Shown here one piece after another: positions 35,520-46,890 of a DNA stretch of 64,000 nt. Under the pieces are notes generated by a model. That model ran no database searches. It had not been told where the DNA came from and saw only the letters and a program-made list of their open reading frames with translations. Each line of letters begins with the position of its first letter. Position 1 is the first letter of the stretch. The position numbers were made by a program, and so were the translations under genes. The DNA comes from Schistosoma mansoni (lineage: Eukaryota; Platyhelminthes; Trematoda; Strigeidida; Schistosomatidae): contig NC_031495.1 of NCBI RefSeq assembly GCF_000237925.1, positions 60,013,115 through 60,077,114 on the forward strand. The letters run 5' to 3'.

Positions 35520-36602
35520 AAAAAGACTGGAAGATGCAACAAAAGCATTTGCCACCGCCCAGGATGTCGATATCCCGTTGACAGCGGCATGCAGTGTGAT
35601 GAGTGCAAAGGTTGGTACCACGAAGTTTGCACGAATCTAACGCCTGCAGCTTTCAAGCGGTTCAGTAAAAATGGATGCATATGGCTATGTCAACAGTGCT
35701 GTTTGGATGCAAATAGCCTGTTAACCGAGGCCATCTCAATAGTAAATGCCGCGAAAAAGTGTCTCGGCAAGCGCGGTCGGGACACATCAGTCAGAACTCA
35801 ATCTGTCGACACGCAGATTGACATAAGGCAGGCCCAAGTGAGTCCAAAAAATGCTGACCCACACTGTCCAAAGGAGGAAGAACATCCTCCAAAGAGGTCT
35901 GTCACAACCAGAAACTCGCGCAAAAAAGTTTCTTCTGTCCCTCGTATCAAAAATGGTACCCAAAAGGGAACATCCGGAACCCAAAATCGCAAGGCTCGAT
36001 CGGTTTCCAGCGCGAAAGATGACCCAACCTCCCAAGTCGTCCTGAACCTTCCGGAATCCCACAGTACGCCTGACGCGACTGTGGTTACTACTCCAAAGAA
36101 CGTTGGCGATTGGGTACGGGTCGTAAGGAGAAAACGGCAAAATGACGTAAAAGGGAATCCTACCCCCACCAAAAGGGTCGACAAGCCGAGGTCTGATCAC
36201 AGCGACAGATCAGTCATTTTCCATAGAGTCAAGGAGAGTGACAGCTTAGAACCGAAAGCTCGTTTTGAGCATGACATTGTGTTGATAAAACAACTACTCA
36301 ACCAAGTTATGCCCCAAAACATCTCCGGAATCACCTTGCTAAAGGTGTATAGACTAGGAAACCTAGCGCATCTGAAGCCAAATCAGTCTAGACTACTCAA
36401 AGTCGTTTTCAAATCCCCAAACGAACGCGACTTAATCTTAGAAAATGGACACAAATTAAAGGGTTCACGAGTTTTTCTCCGTAAGGACTTACCGTTGGCG
36501 GACCGTGTAAAAAGACGGGAAGCCGAAAAAGAACTACAGCTCAGATTAAACGCTGGCGAAAAAGACCTGAAAATTGTAAATTTTCGGGTTGTGCGGCCTT
36601 GA
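35520..36602 (+). CDS. CR1 LINE ORF1 protein: PHD finger plus RRM-like domain
   Basis: The first ATG is at 35589, but the same frame is open to 35520 and supplies zinc ligands: GRCNKSICHRPGCRYP, then MQCDECKGWYHEVC and WLCQQC complete a C4HC3-like PHD finger. Starting at the ATG would cut the finger in half, so initiation upstream, at a non-ATG codon or after splicing, is likely. A basic, Ser/Pro-rich linker follows. From about residue 205 (counted from the ATG) comes SVIFHRVKES, then LLKVYRLGNL, SRLLKVVFKSPNERDLIL and GSRVFLRKDL, the RRM-like region usual in CR1/L2-type ORF1. It probably binds the element's RNA. The stop at 36600-36602 overlaps the start of the ORF2 open frame. Confidence 0.85.
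   Translation, partial: KKTGRCNKSICHRPGCRYPVDSGMQCDECKGWYHEVCTNLTPAAFKRFSKNGCIWLCQQCCLDANSLLTEAISIVNAAKKCLGKRGRDTSVRTQSVDTQIDIRQAQVSPKNADPHCPKEEEHPPKRSVTTRNSRKKVSSVPRIKNGTQKGTSGTQNRKARSVSSAKDDPTSQVVLNLPESHSTPDATVVTTPKNVGDWVRVVRRKRQNDVKGNPTPTKRVDKPRSDHSDRSVIFHRVKESDSLEPKARFEHDIVLIKQLLNQVMPQNISGITLLKVYRLGNLAHLKPNQSRLLKVVFKSPNERDLILENGHKLKGSRVFLRKDLPLADRVKRREAEKELQLRLNAGEKDLKIVNFRVVRP
36578..36584 (+). promoter_or_regulatory. Candidate -1 ribosomal frameshift heptamer
   Basis: A AAT TTT lies in ORF1 phase with the form X XXY YYZ, 15 bases before the ORF1 stop. A -1 slip here enters exactly the ORF2 frame, which is open from 36485 onward. Downstream, GGCCTT (36595-36600) could pair with GAGGCC (36639-36644), a weak possible stimulatory helix. 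The heptamer and phase are seen directly; its use is inference. Confidence 0.5.
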
Positions 36603-39448
36603 CAGAGGATGATGCCGAAGCCACTCTGGGTGAAGCACGAGGCCACCTAAATAAGCTTCGGATCTGTTATATCAATGCCCGGAGCTTACTCAATAAGCTA
36701 CCGGAACTAGGTGTACAGATTGACTCAACTAGGCCAGACATAATCGCAGTCACAGAAACATGGCTGACGCCGTCTATAGATAGTAGGGAACTTGATTTCG
36801 AGGGTTTTACTTTAGTAAGGGCCGATAGAATACAAACGCGTAAAGGAGGGGGAGTAGCTCTATTCATTAGGAATGCTATTCCATTCACCATTATCGACAG
36901 TGTATCCCATGAGAGTGGGACGTATGAATTAGTTTGCTGCCGCCTGAAATGCAGGAGACAAGAGTTGCTGCTTAGTTTGATCTATCGCAGTCCAAGCTGT
37001 GAGGTAAACGAGGTCCTGCTAAGCAGTCTCAACACTTTATCACGAAGTGATCGATGTCTAATCCTAGGGGACTTCAATGCACCCATGGTGGACTGGGGAA
37101 ACCTGCGGACTGAATCGTCAGCAAATTCCTTCGAACAGGAACTAGTTGATGCGGTAATCACATGTGCCCTAGTGCAACACGTGAAGGAAGCAACTAGGTA
37201 CGACCCAGGTTCTGCATCATCCTTACTAGATCTTATATTGACTCATTATGAGGATGACGTTGCAAACCTGGATTACATGCCACCCCTAGGCAAAAGTGAT
37301 CATGCAGTTTTAAGCTTTGACCTCCATATAACTGTCGATCACGAGCACGCCTCAGCTCAATCCAGACCTAACGTCTGGAAAGCAAACATACCAGACATCA
37401 TGAAATCAGCATCATCAGTAGATTGGAAAATAGACCCAGAGTCATCAGTCGAAACGGCTTGGGACGTATTCCGGAATTTATACTTAAAAGTTACCGCCCC
37501 CCACATCCCTTGGACTACACCTAAGAGACCGAGAAACTCCCCACCGTGGTTCAGTAGGGAGGTTCGCATCCTTCTCCGTAAAAGAAGGAAAATGTGGGAC
37601 AGATTTAGGTTACTGGGGACTGACAAGGCAAAATCTCAGTATCAAAAGGCTCGAAATACCTGTGCCTCGACCCTCCGTAAGGCCAGAAAGCTGTACGAAG
37701 AGAAAATCGTTAGGGAATCCATAGAATGCCCTAAACGCTTGTATTCGTATATAAACCAAAGGACAAAAAGAAGAAGAAATGTTCCTTCACTATGGGGAGA
37801 CAGTACTGTCTCATCACTAGTGGAGGACGACTTTGGCAAAGCTCAAGTATTCTCTAAATACTTTAGCGATGTATACACCATAGAAACACCCTTCTCACCA
37901 GTCCATGAAAATCCCCCCACACAAACACTGGACAGCGTGACCATTAAAGAACTCGATGTCCTTAGTCTGCTAGTTAAGCTTGACATAGGTAAATCCACTG
38001 GACCCGATGAACTGCATCCTAGGTTACTAAAGGAATTAGCTAACTTTGTTGCGAACCCTTTAAGTGTATGTTTTAATCTATCCGTAACCCAGGGTCGTCT
38101 ACCAAAAGACTGGAAGAACGCCATAGTAAGTCCAGTCTTCAAAACAGGTACAAAACATAAGCCTGAGAATTACCGACCAATTAGCCTAACTAGTGTGGTT
38201 GTTAAAATCTTAGAAAAGATTATTCGGAAGGAGCCGTTAAAGTATCTCGATGAACACCGGATCCTCTCCGAAAAGCAGCATGGTTTTAGAACAGGTTACT
38301 CTTGTCTCACAAACTTATTAGTCGCTCGTGAAAGCTGGTGCGCTCTTAAGGACCAAAAGTTACCTATAGACGTAGCTTACATCGATTTCAGCAAAGCTTT
38401 CGACAAAGTTCCGCATAACCGGCTGTTATATAAGCTAAGGAATGTCGGGATTGGAAGCAATCTATTGATGTGGATAAAAGACTTCCTAGTTGGGCGTCAA
38501 CAAAGAGTAAGGGTGAACTCCAAGTTGTCTAGCTGGGAAACTGTGCTTAGTGGAGTCCCCCAGGGTACAGTTTTGGGGCCAGTGTTATTCCTCCTGTACA
38601 TAAATGACCTCCCTCGTCTAATATCGTCATCGGTCTTACTCTACGCTGATGATGTCAAGATATGGAGAGCGATACAAAGCAAGGGCGATAGCTTAGGACT
38701 TCAAAATGACCTGGAAAGATTATCTGAATGGTCCCAAACCTGGCAATTGCCGATAAACACTTCCAAGTGTATTGTGATGCATATTGGCCACCAAAGTACA
38801 GATACATACACAATGAATAACACTGAGTTACCTATTGTCCAGGCACACAATAACTTAGGCGTCATCGTTAGTCAAGACTTAAAGACTACTGCACACTGCC
38901 GTGCAATAGCCGCCAAAGGTTTTAGGACTTTATGGTCCATACGCAGGGCTTTTAGGCATCTTGACGCTAAAACGTTTCTGACTTTGTATACAGTGTTCGT
39001 ACGCCCTAAACTTGAGTACTGCATACAAGCAGCTAGCCCCTGCCTAAAAAAAGACAGTGAACTCTTGGGAAGGGTTCAGAGAACAGCAACTAGGCTGATT
39101 CCCGGAATAGCGAAGCTCCCGTATGGTATTAGACTGACCAAGCTAAACCTATTCCCGCTGTCATATAGAAGAATCAGAGGCGACTTGATTACAGTTTTCA
39201 AATTGCTTAATGACAAATTTGCACCTGATATGCCCTCATTTTTCTTGTCTTCCAAAACAGAAAATCTACGAGGACACTCCAAAAAAGTTCACAAGCCCAG
39301 AACGAATTACTTGTCAGCTGACTACCGACTTTCCCATCGAATAATCAACGAGTGGAATTCATTACCTCAGCACGTGGTTGAGGCTCCATCCGTCGACTCC
39401 TTCAAAAGAAAGTTGGATCAGCTGAGAGACCATCATTGCCAGGACTGA
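36599..39448 (+). CDS. CR1 LINE ORF2 protein: endonuclease and reverse transcriptase
   Basis: The 949-codon frame starts with a TTG that overlaps the ORF1 stop (TTGA). The first in-frame ATG is near residue 225, inside the endonuclease, so normal ATG initiation cannot make the protein. Endonuclease residues are N26 (YINAR), E53 (TETWL), D158 and N160 (LGDFNAP) and S233-D234-H235 (KSDHAVL). Reverse-transcriptase blocks are GKSTGPDELHPRLL, NYRPISLTSVV, QHGFRTGYSCLTN, D596 (YIDFSKAFDKV), SGVPQGTVLGPVLFLLYIND and the catalytic YADD at 682-685. The C-terminal thumb region ends at VDSFKRKLDQLRDHHCQD. All catalytic residues I can check are present, so the enzyme looks functional. It performs target-primed reverse transcription of the element RNA. 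Confidence 0.93.
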   Translation: MTEDDAEATLGEARGHLNKLRICYINARSLLNKLPELGVQIDSTRPDIIAVTETWLTPSIDSRELDFEGFTLVRADRIQTRKGGGVALFIRNAIPFTIIDSVSHESGTYELVCCRLKCRRQELLLSLIYRSPSCEVNEVLLSSLNTLSRSDRCLILGDFNAPMVDWGNLRTESSANSFEQELVDAVITCALVQHVKEATRYDPGSASSLLDLILTHYEDDVANLDYMPPLGKSDHAVLSFDLHITVDHEHASAQSRPNVWKANIPDIMKSASSVDWKIDPESSVETAWDVFRNLYLKVTAPHIPWTTPKRPRNSPPWFSREVRILLRKRRKMWDRFRLLGTDKAKSQYQKARNTCASTLRKARKLYEEKIVRESIECPKRLYSYINQRTKRRRNVPSLWGDSTVSSLVEDDFGKAQVFSKYFSDVYTIETPFSPVHENPPTQTLDSVTIKELDVLSLLVKLDIGKSTGPDELHPRLLKELANFVANPLSVCFNLSVTQGRLPKDWKNAIVSPVFKTGTKHKPENYRPISLTSVVVKILEKIIRKEPLKYLDEHRILSEKQHGFRTGYSCLTNLLVARESWCALKDQKLPIDVAYIDFSKAFDKVPHNRLLYKLRNVGIGSNLLMWIKDFLVGRQQRVRVNSKLSSWETVLSGVPQGTVLGPVLFLLYINDLPRLISSSVLLYADDVKIWRAIQSKGDSLGLQNDLERLSEWSQTWQLPINTSKCIVMHIGHQSTDTYTMNNTELPIVQAHNNLGVIVSQDLKTTAHCRAIAAKGFRTLWSIRRAFRHLDAKTFLTLYTVFVRPKLEYCIQAASPCLKKDSELLGRVQRTATRLIPGIAKLPYGIRLTKLNLFPLSYRRIRGDLITVFKLLNDKFAPDMPSFFLSSKTENLRGHSKKVHKPRTNYLSADYRLSHRIINEWNSLPQHVVEAPSVDSFKRKLDQLRDHHCQD

Positions 39449-39699
39449 CACAGGCCATCAAGCCTCCTGTCCTTTCCAAACTGAAACTGAATTTGACTTC
39501 GTCCGCCAAGAAGTCTTGACATATTCTCTTACTAGAGTATCTAAACCTACACATGTCATCAGACTGATGTTACTGACTTGAAATGAGCCGTGTGGGGCGA
39601 CAGAAATTAACTCGATAATATGTTGTACACATAGTTTCCTTTGCCATTTTGGGGGAAACAAAAACAAATATCTAAACACGAGCTTATTCTATTTCGTTA

Positions 39700-42600
39700 G
39701 GTTCTCATGAGCTGCTTACAATCAGTAATATTTAAAAGTCATGATTAGAAAACAGGTTGGAAATACTCATACAAATGATAGTAATAGCCTTAGTAGGCTT
39801 TGGAAAACAGGAGCTTGGCTTTCCATCAGTCATCTTGAAATATTCAAAAGCATCAACCAAGAGATACTTACAGATAGTGCCACTCAAGGCATTTTTCTTG
39901 ACCAAACGCTCTTGAGAAGATAATTAGAAAATCGAAGGCAATTCTTTTTCTTATTTAACACAACCTCCAACTAAGCATATGTGTCATTTTATAATTGTGG
40001 ATTCTAAATACTAGAGGTTGTAGGTGGCTGATGAGAACTCAATATTAAGTCAGGACTCAGTTCTATGTGGTAAGTCCAACAGTGAGTCCAATTTTTCGTT
40101 CAATACGGTATAGATGAAAGTTCTAGTCTTCAATCACTTTTCATACATTATGATGGCGATAAACGACCATCATCGTACAACCACATTCCAGTTTGCAAGG
40201 ATAGTAATAATTTGCGTGTACGTTTCCCCGAAAAGTTTACCGAAAACCCAGTTACAATGGTACTGAAGTGTTTTGAACCAACCTGTGTAAGTTGTTTGTA
40301 ATCAGGACCCTTGTCCATCCCCTTGGTAGCTCCCAATTTTTCGGACAAAAACTGTCAAACGAACTCCAGGGATAAACCAAAATCTTTTACCTGATTACAT
40401 CGTGCTATGTGTTTCTTAATGGTAGAAAAGGACATCGCTATAAGTTTTCACTTGGATGTTTGAATTTAGATAGTGCGTTGTCTGTACGCCTTCTATAAAG
40501 AGAAATATATTGTTTATATCCACACGACTGAGTAAGAGACCTGGAATGGATACAAATTATAGAATCTGATAGTTTGGCAAGTAATTAGAAATGGGGGCGT
40601 TAGTGGAGATAGCGAAACTGAGAGAACGGGAATCAATGAGCTCCACAGTTTTTAAATCAGAGAGTGACCTACAAACGATTCCGAACGACCTTATCAAATT
40701 TTCAATACTCAATATCATTTTGACGAGCCTATATAAACCGAATGATTTCTTTGGGCTCGCTTACCGTTGTCTCAGTACCGTACTAGGTATTTGTTAATGC
40801 CCAATGGCTGGTATTTCAGCCACTGAACTAGTCATTCAATTGTTATATGTTGGTTTGTATGTCTTGGAATATGTGTTTGCTTCAGAGCAGTAGGATTTCT
40901 AGAATAAACAGTTGTCGAACTGCCAGGCGTGAGGTTTGTTAACTGCAAATCACGAATTTAGTAGGACCGATCCTCGCCAAAGTCAAGAACAACCAACGCG
41001 AATCCGTTAATGAAACGCAATGGACTGGGCTATACCACAGTAGTCCCACTCTGTTACTTGTACTTCCCCTTACTAGTATCTTACTGTATTGACGTTGTTT
41101 GTGTTGTACGGTCATCAAACTAGCTGTAGTAGCTGGATACGACGAAATAGTAGTCGATATTAGATATTAGCAGTGAGGTTGTGAAATTATGGTCTAGCTC
41201 ATCGGTATATTTGCCTTTGCTACTATAATAATAGGCCTCATCCCGGAATTGTAGATTTGTTAATATGCGACTGCTTAATCTATCAGACCTTATGTGGAAG
41301 TTATACAAGAGTCTACACTGACTCGTCCTACGCGACAACCAGCAATATGACTTTCAGAACTTCCGAGGAACACATTTAAGCTAGAAAGAGAGTAATATGT
41401 TCCATACAAAAAGCAAGAGGTTACATAGTGTGACCACTACACGACTCTCAAAACAGAATCAATGTGACGTTGGTTCAATAGCAAATCTAGTGAGATATTC
41501 GCACGCCGAAGTTCATCAAGTGAGTAATAAGAATCCTCCGCGTATTGATAAACTGATCAGGAAATACGTGTAATATTTCCAAAATGTTCGGTTTAATTCT
41601 GAATAGGCTTACGATGACAATCTATGTGAATATCGTTTACGAGTTAAACGAAGTGGGATTATCGTAATGAACAGTGATTTGGTATATAGGTATTTTAAGA
41701 AGCCATATTAAGATGCTTGGTAATAACCGTTGGTTAATAGCCTAACTTTTGGGTAGTATAAGTACTTTGTGTTTGGAAATTGAAGAACAATCACTATTGT
41801 GTCAATGTCGATATCGTTATTATCTTTGGTGCAAATAAAAGGTCAGTCAGCGTTTATACCGGTATGCTGTCCATATGTGTTAATTTACAGTCGCATTAGC
41901 GAATTACCAGAAGTATAATCGCGGATTGTAAGTGTCCCAAACATCGTTCCAGTCGATTTGTCAAATTTGATACGGTTTATTTAGTTAGGGGGGGATTTTC
42001 TCGACCCTGTTATTGCTTAACCGTAATAAGATTTAGTACTACTACAAGCATACAATGTAACGACCGAAATTTCAATATTCGGTTTAAACGTAAATCTAAC
42101 AGACCAAAATTTATTCGGTTAAACCAGGCTGCATTCTTCTGTACGGCGTACGGAGCGTTCATGTATGACTCATATTAGATTAGATGAAATCACAGACTCT
42201 ATGTTCGGTTCAAGCAGTTCTAATTTAAGAAAGAGAATAGATTATATTAAAAGTATAAAATACATAAATTGGTACAGTCAAGCGTTTCTCTAACACAAAT
42301 TAACTCGTTAAAAGACGAAAGGAAGAGTCAACAAACAGGGGTTCGATAACTGAGAATCAATAAAAATATTCACAACAAGATGGGATCAGATGTCTATCTG
42401 CAAGGGTTCTAGCAACCTTTCCGAGCAGACAATCAGAGGTTAAGTCATTCAACGAGCCACACTCTGACCTTGGGTTTCATCAAACACGGCTTTATTAACA
42501 ATGGCCCGGCAGCATGCGGTAGTAAACTAAGTAATAAAAGGTAAAGCCTTTACCGAGGTCAAATGACTAGAGTGCCAACAAGGAAGACTGAGGGACATAA

Positions 42601-43699
42601 TGTGTGGTTAAAAAGAGACCTGAACAAAGGATAAAATACAGGACAAGGAGAAGTAACAAACTAGTGGCAATACTGCTGAATGAAATGCCTTGAAGGGATT
42701 TTCAGCGGTTTCTTCCCTCTACACACATGAAGTTTTCAAAAATTCAATTAATACGTAAAAATACTGATGTGAATTTACGAAAGATAGCTGACGGCAGTCC
42801 GTTAAACGTGAGTACACCTGTGAGAGACATACTCTGGACCCAATGCTCTGAAGTTCAATAAACCAATTATTCATATTCATACATACCGGTTGATGGTGCA
42901 TACAAGTAAGACGAAAATATTGAATTTGGGATAATATCGTAATTTAATTTTATGGACTTGAGTAATTATAAGTTGTTGAAATCAACAAAGCTTAGGTGCT
43001 GCAGATATAAGTGGTATGATGTCGTACAACACTTTTGGCAAAATCAAACTTAACGAAAATATGATTAATGAATGCTGCTCATGTGATTATCAGGGGAGAG
43101 CATAAGTTGTAACCAAGGGAAGTACAACTCCCAACTCACGTCTGTGATGATGTCATGAACCTTTGTCAGTGTTCGGGTAAATTCGACAGGGATGTTTTCG
43201 GTATTCAGTAGATTTGCTAGACTGCTTATACTGATGATTTGCACGCATGATTGTGTCGCTAAACCTCAAATTAGACTGACAAGGTTCTAAGATGTTTATT
43301 GAATAAGCAATTCATGGAGAAACGTACTGAAATCATTTTTTTAGATAAAGACAACTACTTGAAAACAACGCTATTCGTTGGTCACTATAGGCCAGTTTAT
43401 AGATCGAGTTTACAATATTTTTCTCATCATTTTTATCAATCATATTACATGATTGTCAGGTTATGACAATGCTTTATAAAAATATCCAGAAACCATTATG
43501 AATAACTAGTTATTGTGTTTATTAAGGATTAGCTAATGGGAAATGGGTATTATTGTTTTGGAGGGCTCGGAACCATCAGGAGTTTGTAGAATTAACGGAT
43601 TCAAGCTGCCTGATTATGTTACAATTTGCGACCTAGAAATATTCATTAACATGGAAAACATTGAAGGTGGTTCAAATGCTTGCTAAGTTCAAGTAGCTT
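39700..43699. other. Unassigned stretch
   Basis: Four kilobases without an accepted gene. Base composition is less AT-rich in places (40150-40350, 41000-41350, 42400-42660), suggesting old repeats. An antisense TTTATTAACAATGG region near 42490 loosely resembles the insertion at 59521. Confidence 0.4.
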
Positions 43700-45300
43700 A
43701 AAGATTGTATATTACAATCCATCTGTAGATAGCGTCGAGTCTCAGTTGACTATGATCACCACCACAATAAGATTACGCACCCGAAAGAGACTTGGTTTCT
43801 TCGATAGGTTGTAAACTAGAAGGCTGTAATTGGTCGTATTATCTAGGATGTACCTAGTATTAGAATTCACAGATGAAATTGGAACGGATCCATCTGGCCC
43901 CTGTAATTGTGTACTATCATGATGTCGGTTGTGTAGTGAAACCACAGATGTCTAGAATTTGAACCATATATTTTCCAATATTATCCCCCCCACGAATAAT
44001 GTTGGGTCCTTACGTCGCATTGTTATAACCAATTTGACGTCCCCAAGTTGTATTATCTTCTTATATATCACACTTAGATTATTATATATGAGTATTCGGG
44101 GATACACGCTGACATATAATTTAAGGCAATGCATCATTTGGCTTTGACATGCATAAAAAATATGACACATATTCCTCTTGCTTTCCATGTTAGAATACAC
44201 GGATAAATATGCATTGATATATCTAAATAACACATGTGATTCATGTAGGCTTGATTCACCTGCGAAACAATCGAATGGAAAACATGTATCTGCTTCATAT
44301 TCGTTAGGATAATCTTGGACTAGATTTGGATTTTCTGCCTGTGCATTTACCAAACTTAAGCTCATCTTCGTGACCTCATTTGCAACTTCTCAATGAACTG
44401 TTATTTGAATAAACTTCATTACGCGTTGGACTGGGATGACGTAGTAAAGTAGTGCAATTCCTGACATCCTGACTAATCATTTCAGGAAATGTCCCTCTTT
44501 CACAGAATTCGAAATGTGCACGCTTGATATGGTCTAGTAGTAGTGACTTTAGAATTGCATAAGGGAATGAAATCGGCTTGTCTGGAAATGTCAGAGTCTT
44601 TATTAAGCTGTATTCTTTTCCGATGAATGTGAGGAAATGTGCCACAATTTCATCAACCTTCAGATCTTGCCTGGTCATGCTCCAGATGTATTGTATTTGG
44701 AATTCGAAATCAGGCAGTCCTGAAGTATAAAGGAATCGTTAGTTCATACAAACACCACACTATCTTCAGTTTGTTACAGAGAGTGAGCGAAAGAGAACTG
44801 AAGTACCAAACTCGCGAAACTTGTCGAATCTGCCAAGCGAACAGCTAGACTTCCGTCGGTTGGGTAATCATAATGCAACGTATTCTTAAATAGTTTCAAA
44901 AAGATCAATCTGATGTACAGATCGAAGACCGTAACTAATCCTAGCAGATTAAGCAACATACATCAAGGCAATGTTATTCCCTACAGTTCATTGTCTTATT
45001 TGTCCCACCTAACGGTAATTCTGATACATCAGTAACCACGTTACACTGAAACCTGAACAAAATTTCAACAAATAGGGAATCCATGAATAGATCTCACAGT
45101 GTCAACGTTGGGTCATGTGGTTCGGTTCCTTTCAATACTTTGTAGATGGCGTCGCGTTGCGATTGACTACGATCACCACCACAAGAAAACTACGTGCCGA
45201 GTACGGACTTGGATCCCACGGTAGGCCGAAAAGCAGAAGGCTGTTAATGGTTGCAATAAGATATATTTGTTGGCGATCTCTAGGTATCGAAAGAACACCG
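43700..45300 (-). mobile_element. LTR-retrotransposon gag fossil flanked by short direct repeats
   Basis: Minus-strand text between about 44760 and 43950 belongs to a schistosome-type Ty3/gypsy gag and its downstream region. The recognisable words are DRQDVRN-like (SQDVRNCTTLLRHPSP) and LSLVNAQAENPNLVQ. The copy is an old fossil with several breaks. A segment of about 110 bp at 43715-43830 is repeated in the same orientation at 45135-45255, with roughly 70 percent identity by eye, so the gag piece lies between diverged direct repeats. The repeats may be terminal or may come from a neighbouring copy. No polymerase part was seen. Confidence 0.6.
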
Positions 45301-46019
45301 AGACGTGCCGAAGATTACAAGCGTAACTGCTGAGCGTAAGCAGTTTGTGCAAGGTCACAGGCAACGGAAGGAAAACTCTTTTTGGTGCAGTCAAACAAAC
45401 AAGTACAGTAAAACAATCACTGGTACAATTGGTTATAATATTTCCACTATACCAATCGCGTTCTCGTCATAAAAGTAGGTCACTAAACTTCTTGAATATT
45501 AGGTACAAATTTCGTTAACTCAGAGGATGCCTACAGAAGTACACCACGAATATACTTCAAAGATCCCATGTGGCTATATGTTCAAATAATGGTATGAAAT
45601 AATCGTTAAAATAGAAGAGTTTATCGCTTATCAGGTATGTACATAACATTCTCTTCACTATAGCACTCATTTCCTCCGTGATTTCCGACGAAAAACCCCT
45701 TCGGCTTCTCCAAAGAATAGATAACGTGAGAAATCTACTCCATTGTATGATGTTAACGAATGAACAATTGGATAATGAGCAGTTCTAAATGTGGAACGCT
45801 TTTCATAAACGTGTGTAAGTACATTATGCGATTGACGTAAATGAGTGCTAGTTGAAGCAAATTAAAAAAGGAAGGTTTTTTGAATCTTCTTTATGTTTGG
45901 AAAATAGGTATATATTTGTTCACCATTGTACGGTCGATTCGAATAAGGTTCATGGGTGAACAGACGGAACAAAAAAGTAAGGAAAAAAATGCTTAAAATT
46001 TGGTAGAGGGCGAAAAATG
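45301..46019. other. Unassigned stretch
   Basis: No accepted gene or repeat. Confidence 0.4.
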
Positions 46020-46195
46020 TGAAATTTTTACACCACACAGCCAAAGAAAGGTTGTAAATCACGAAGTACTGGCCAGCTATTTCGTCCTACTATGGATTCC
46101 TCATAATTGCGCATCTACTACCCCACACGCTACCAATCTCACGATTCTCAATGCTTTCGGCGGGCACTCAACCATCAAGACCATCGAGTAAGCAT
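46020..46195 (-). mobile_element. tRNA-headed SINE with decayed hammerhead
   Basis: On the minus strand an A-box-like ATGGTCTTGATGGTTGAGTG is followed by a weak B-box region. A hammerhead-like block at 46066-46113 follows: ATGAGGAATCC, loop, GGACGAAATAGCTGGCC. The GAAA segment and part of stem II survive, but the cleavage triplet is altered, so cleavage is unlikely. It belongs to the same family as 9040 and 14221. Confidence 0.6.
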
Positions 46196-46335
46196 ATAGT
46201 CAGTTTATCACATTGCTTGACCATCTTCTGAATCGATTAGTAAGTAACTGCTTCACGCCTGGTATCGTTGAAAGTTCCTGCCCACAGAATCTTCTAAGAA
46301 CTCGGCGAATTAACTCGCAACATTCATCGGGCAAG

Positions 46336-46890
46336 GATTTACAAAGTGAGGACAACATTCCTGAAGTTGAACAACATATGAAACTCAAAACAACTGTCTC
46401 TCAACTAATATCAAAGTGAGAATATTCTATACGAAAGTCAAGATAGTCAGTTCTACTGTACAGAGCTGAAACTTGGAGAACGACTACAATCATCATCAAA
46501 CATGTACAAGTATTTATAAATAATTGTTTACGTAACATACTCAATGTCTGTTGGTCGGATACCATCAGCAACAACCTACTATGAGAGAGAGAGCAAACCA
46601 ACTTCGATGTGAAGAGGAAATTAGGAAAGGATGTTGGAGGTTGATATGACATACATTACAGAGACCGTTGCACTTAATTATGAGGCAAGCGCTAACTTGG
46701 AATCGTGAAGGGAAACAAAGGAGATGAATATCAGAGAAGAAAGTGTGTGGGGAATTGGAAGTAGACATGAAAAGGATGAATCGCAACTGCGAATAAGTGG
46801 AAAGGATTATCCGAAACCGAGTTGGATGGAGAGAGTTTGTGCGAAGTCTATGCTACTCCACGAGGGGTAACAGACGTAAGTAGTAAGTAA
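46336..46890 (+). mobile_element. RTE-clade LINE (SR2-like) 3' segment, defective subfamily
   Basis: It starts abruptly inside the family text at ACAAAGTGAGGACAACATTC and then follows 18620-18165 (reversed) almost base for base, including GAATCGCAACTGCGAATAAG. That feature is shared with 18107-18780 but not with 26777-28053. It ends in the RTE tail GGGTAACAGACGTAAGTAG. Extreme 5' truncation and shared inactivating changes mark it as a secondary copy of an already broken source. Confidence 0.82.

Larger units (their letters stand above)
35520..39680 (+). mobile_element. CR1-clade LINE with both ORFs open
   Basis: ORF1 (PHD finger plus RRM-like region) and ORF2 (endonuclease plus reverse transcriptase, 949 codons) are uninterrupted. 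A roughly 230-bp 3' region carries an A-rich stretch near 39655-39670. Both ORFs being intact among otherwise decayed LINEs points to a recent insertion. The 5' border is uncertain: the reading frame is open back to 35520, where a stop lies. The 3' border is also uncertain because I cannot see a target-site duplication. In schistosomes CR1-type elements such as SR1 and several Perere elements are known; I do not assign this one to a named element. Confidence 0.88.

Noticed and set aside
36591-36644. Strong pseudoknot downstream of the slippery site
   Set aside because: Only a 6-base-pair helix with one G-U pair, or two 4-base-pair crossing stems, can be drawn by eye; too weak to claim without folding and comparison.
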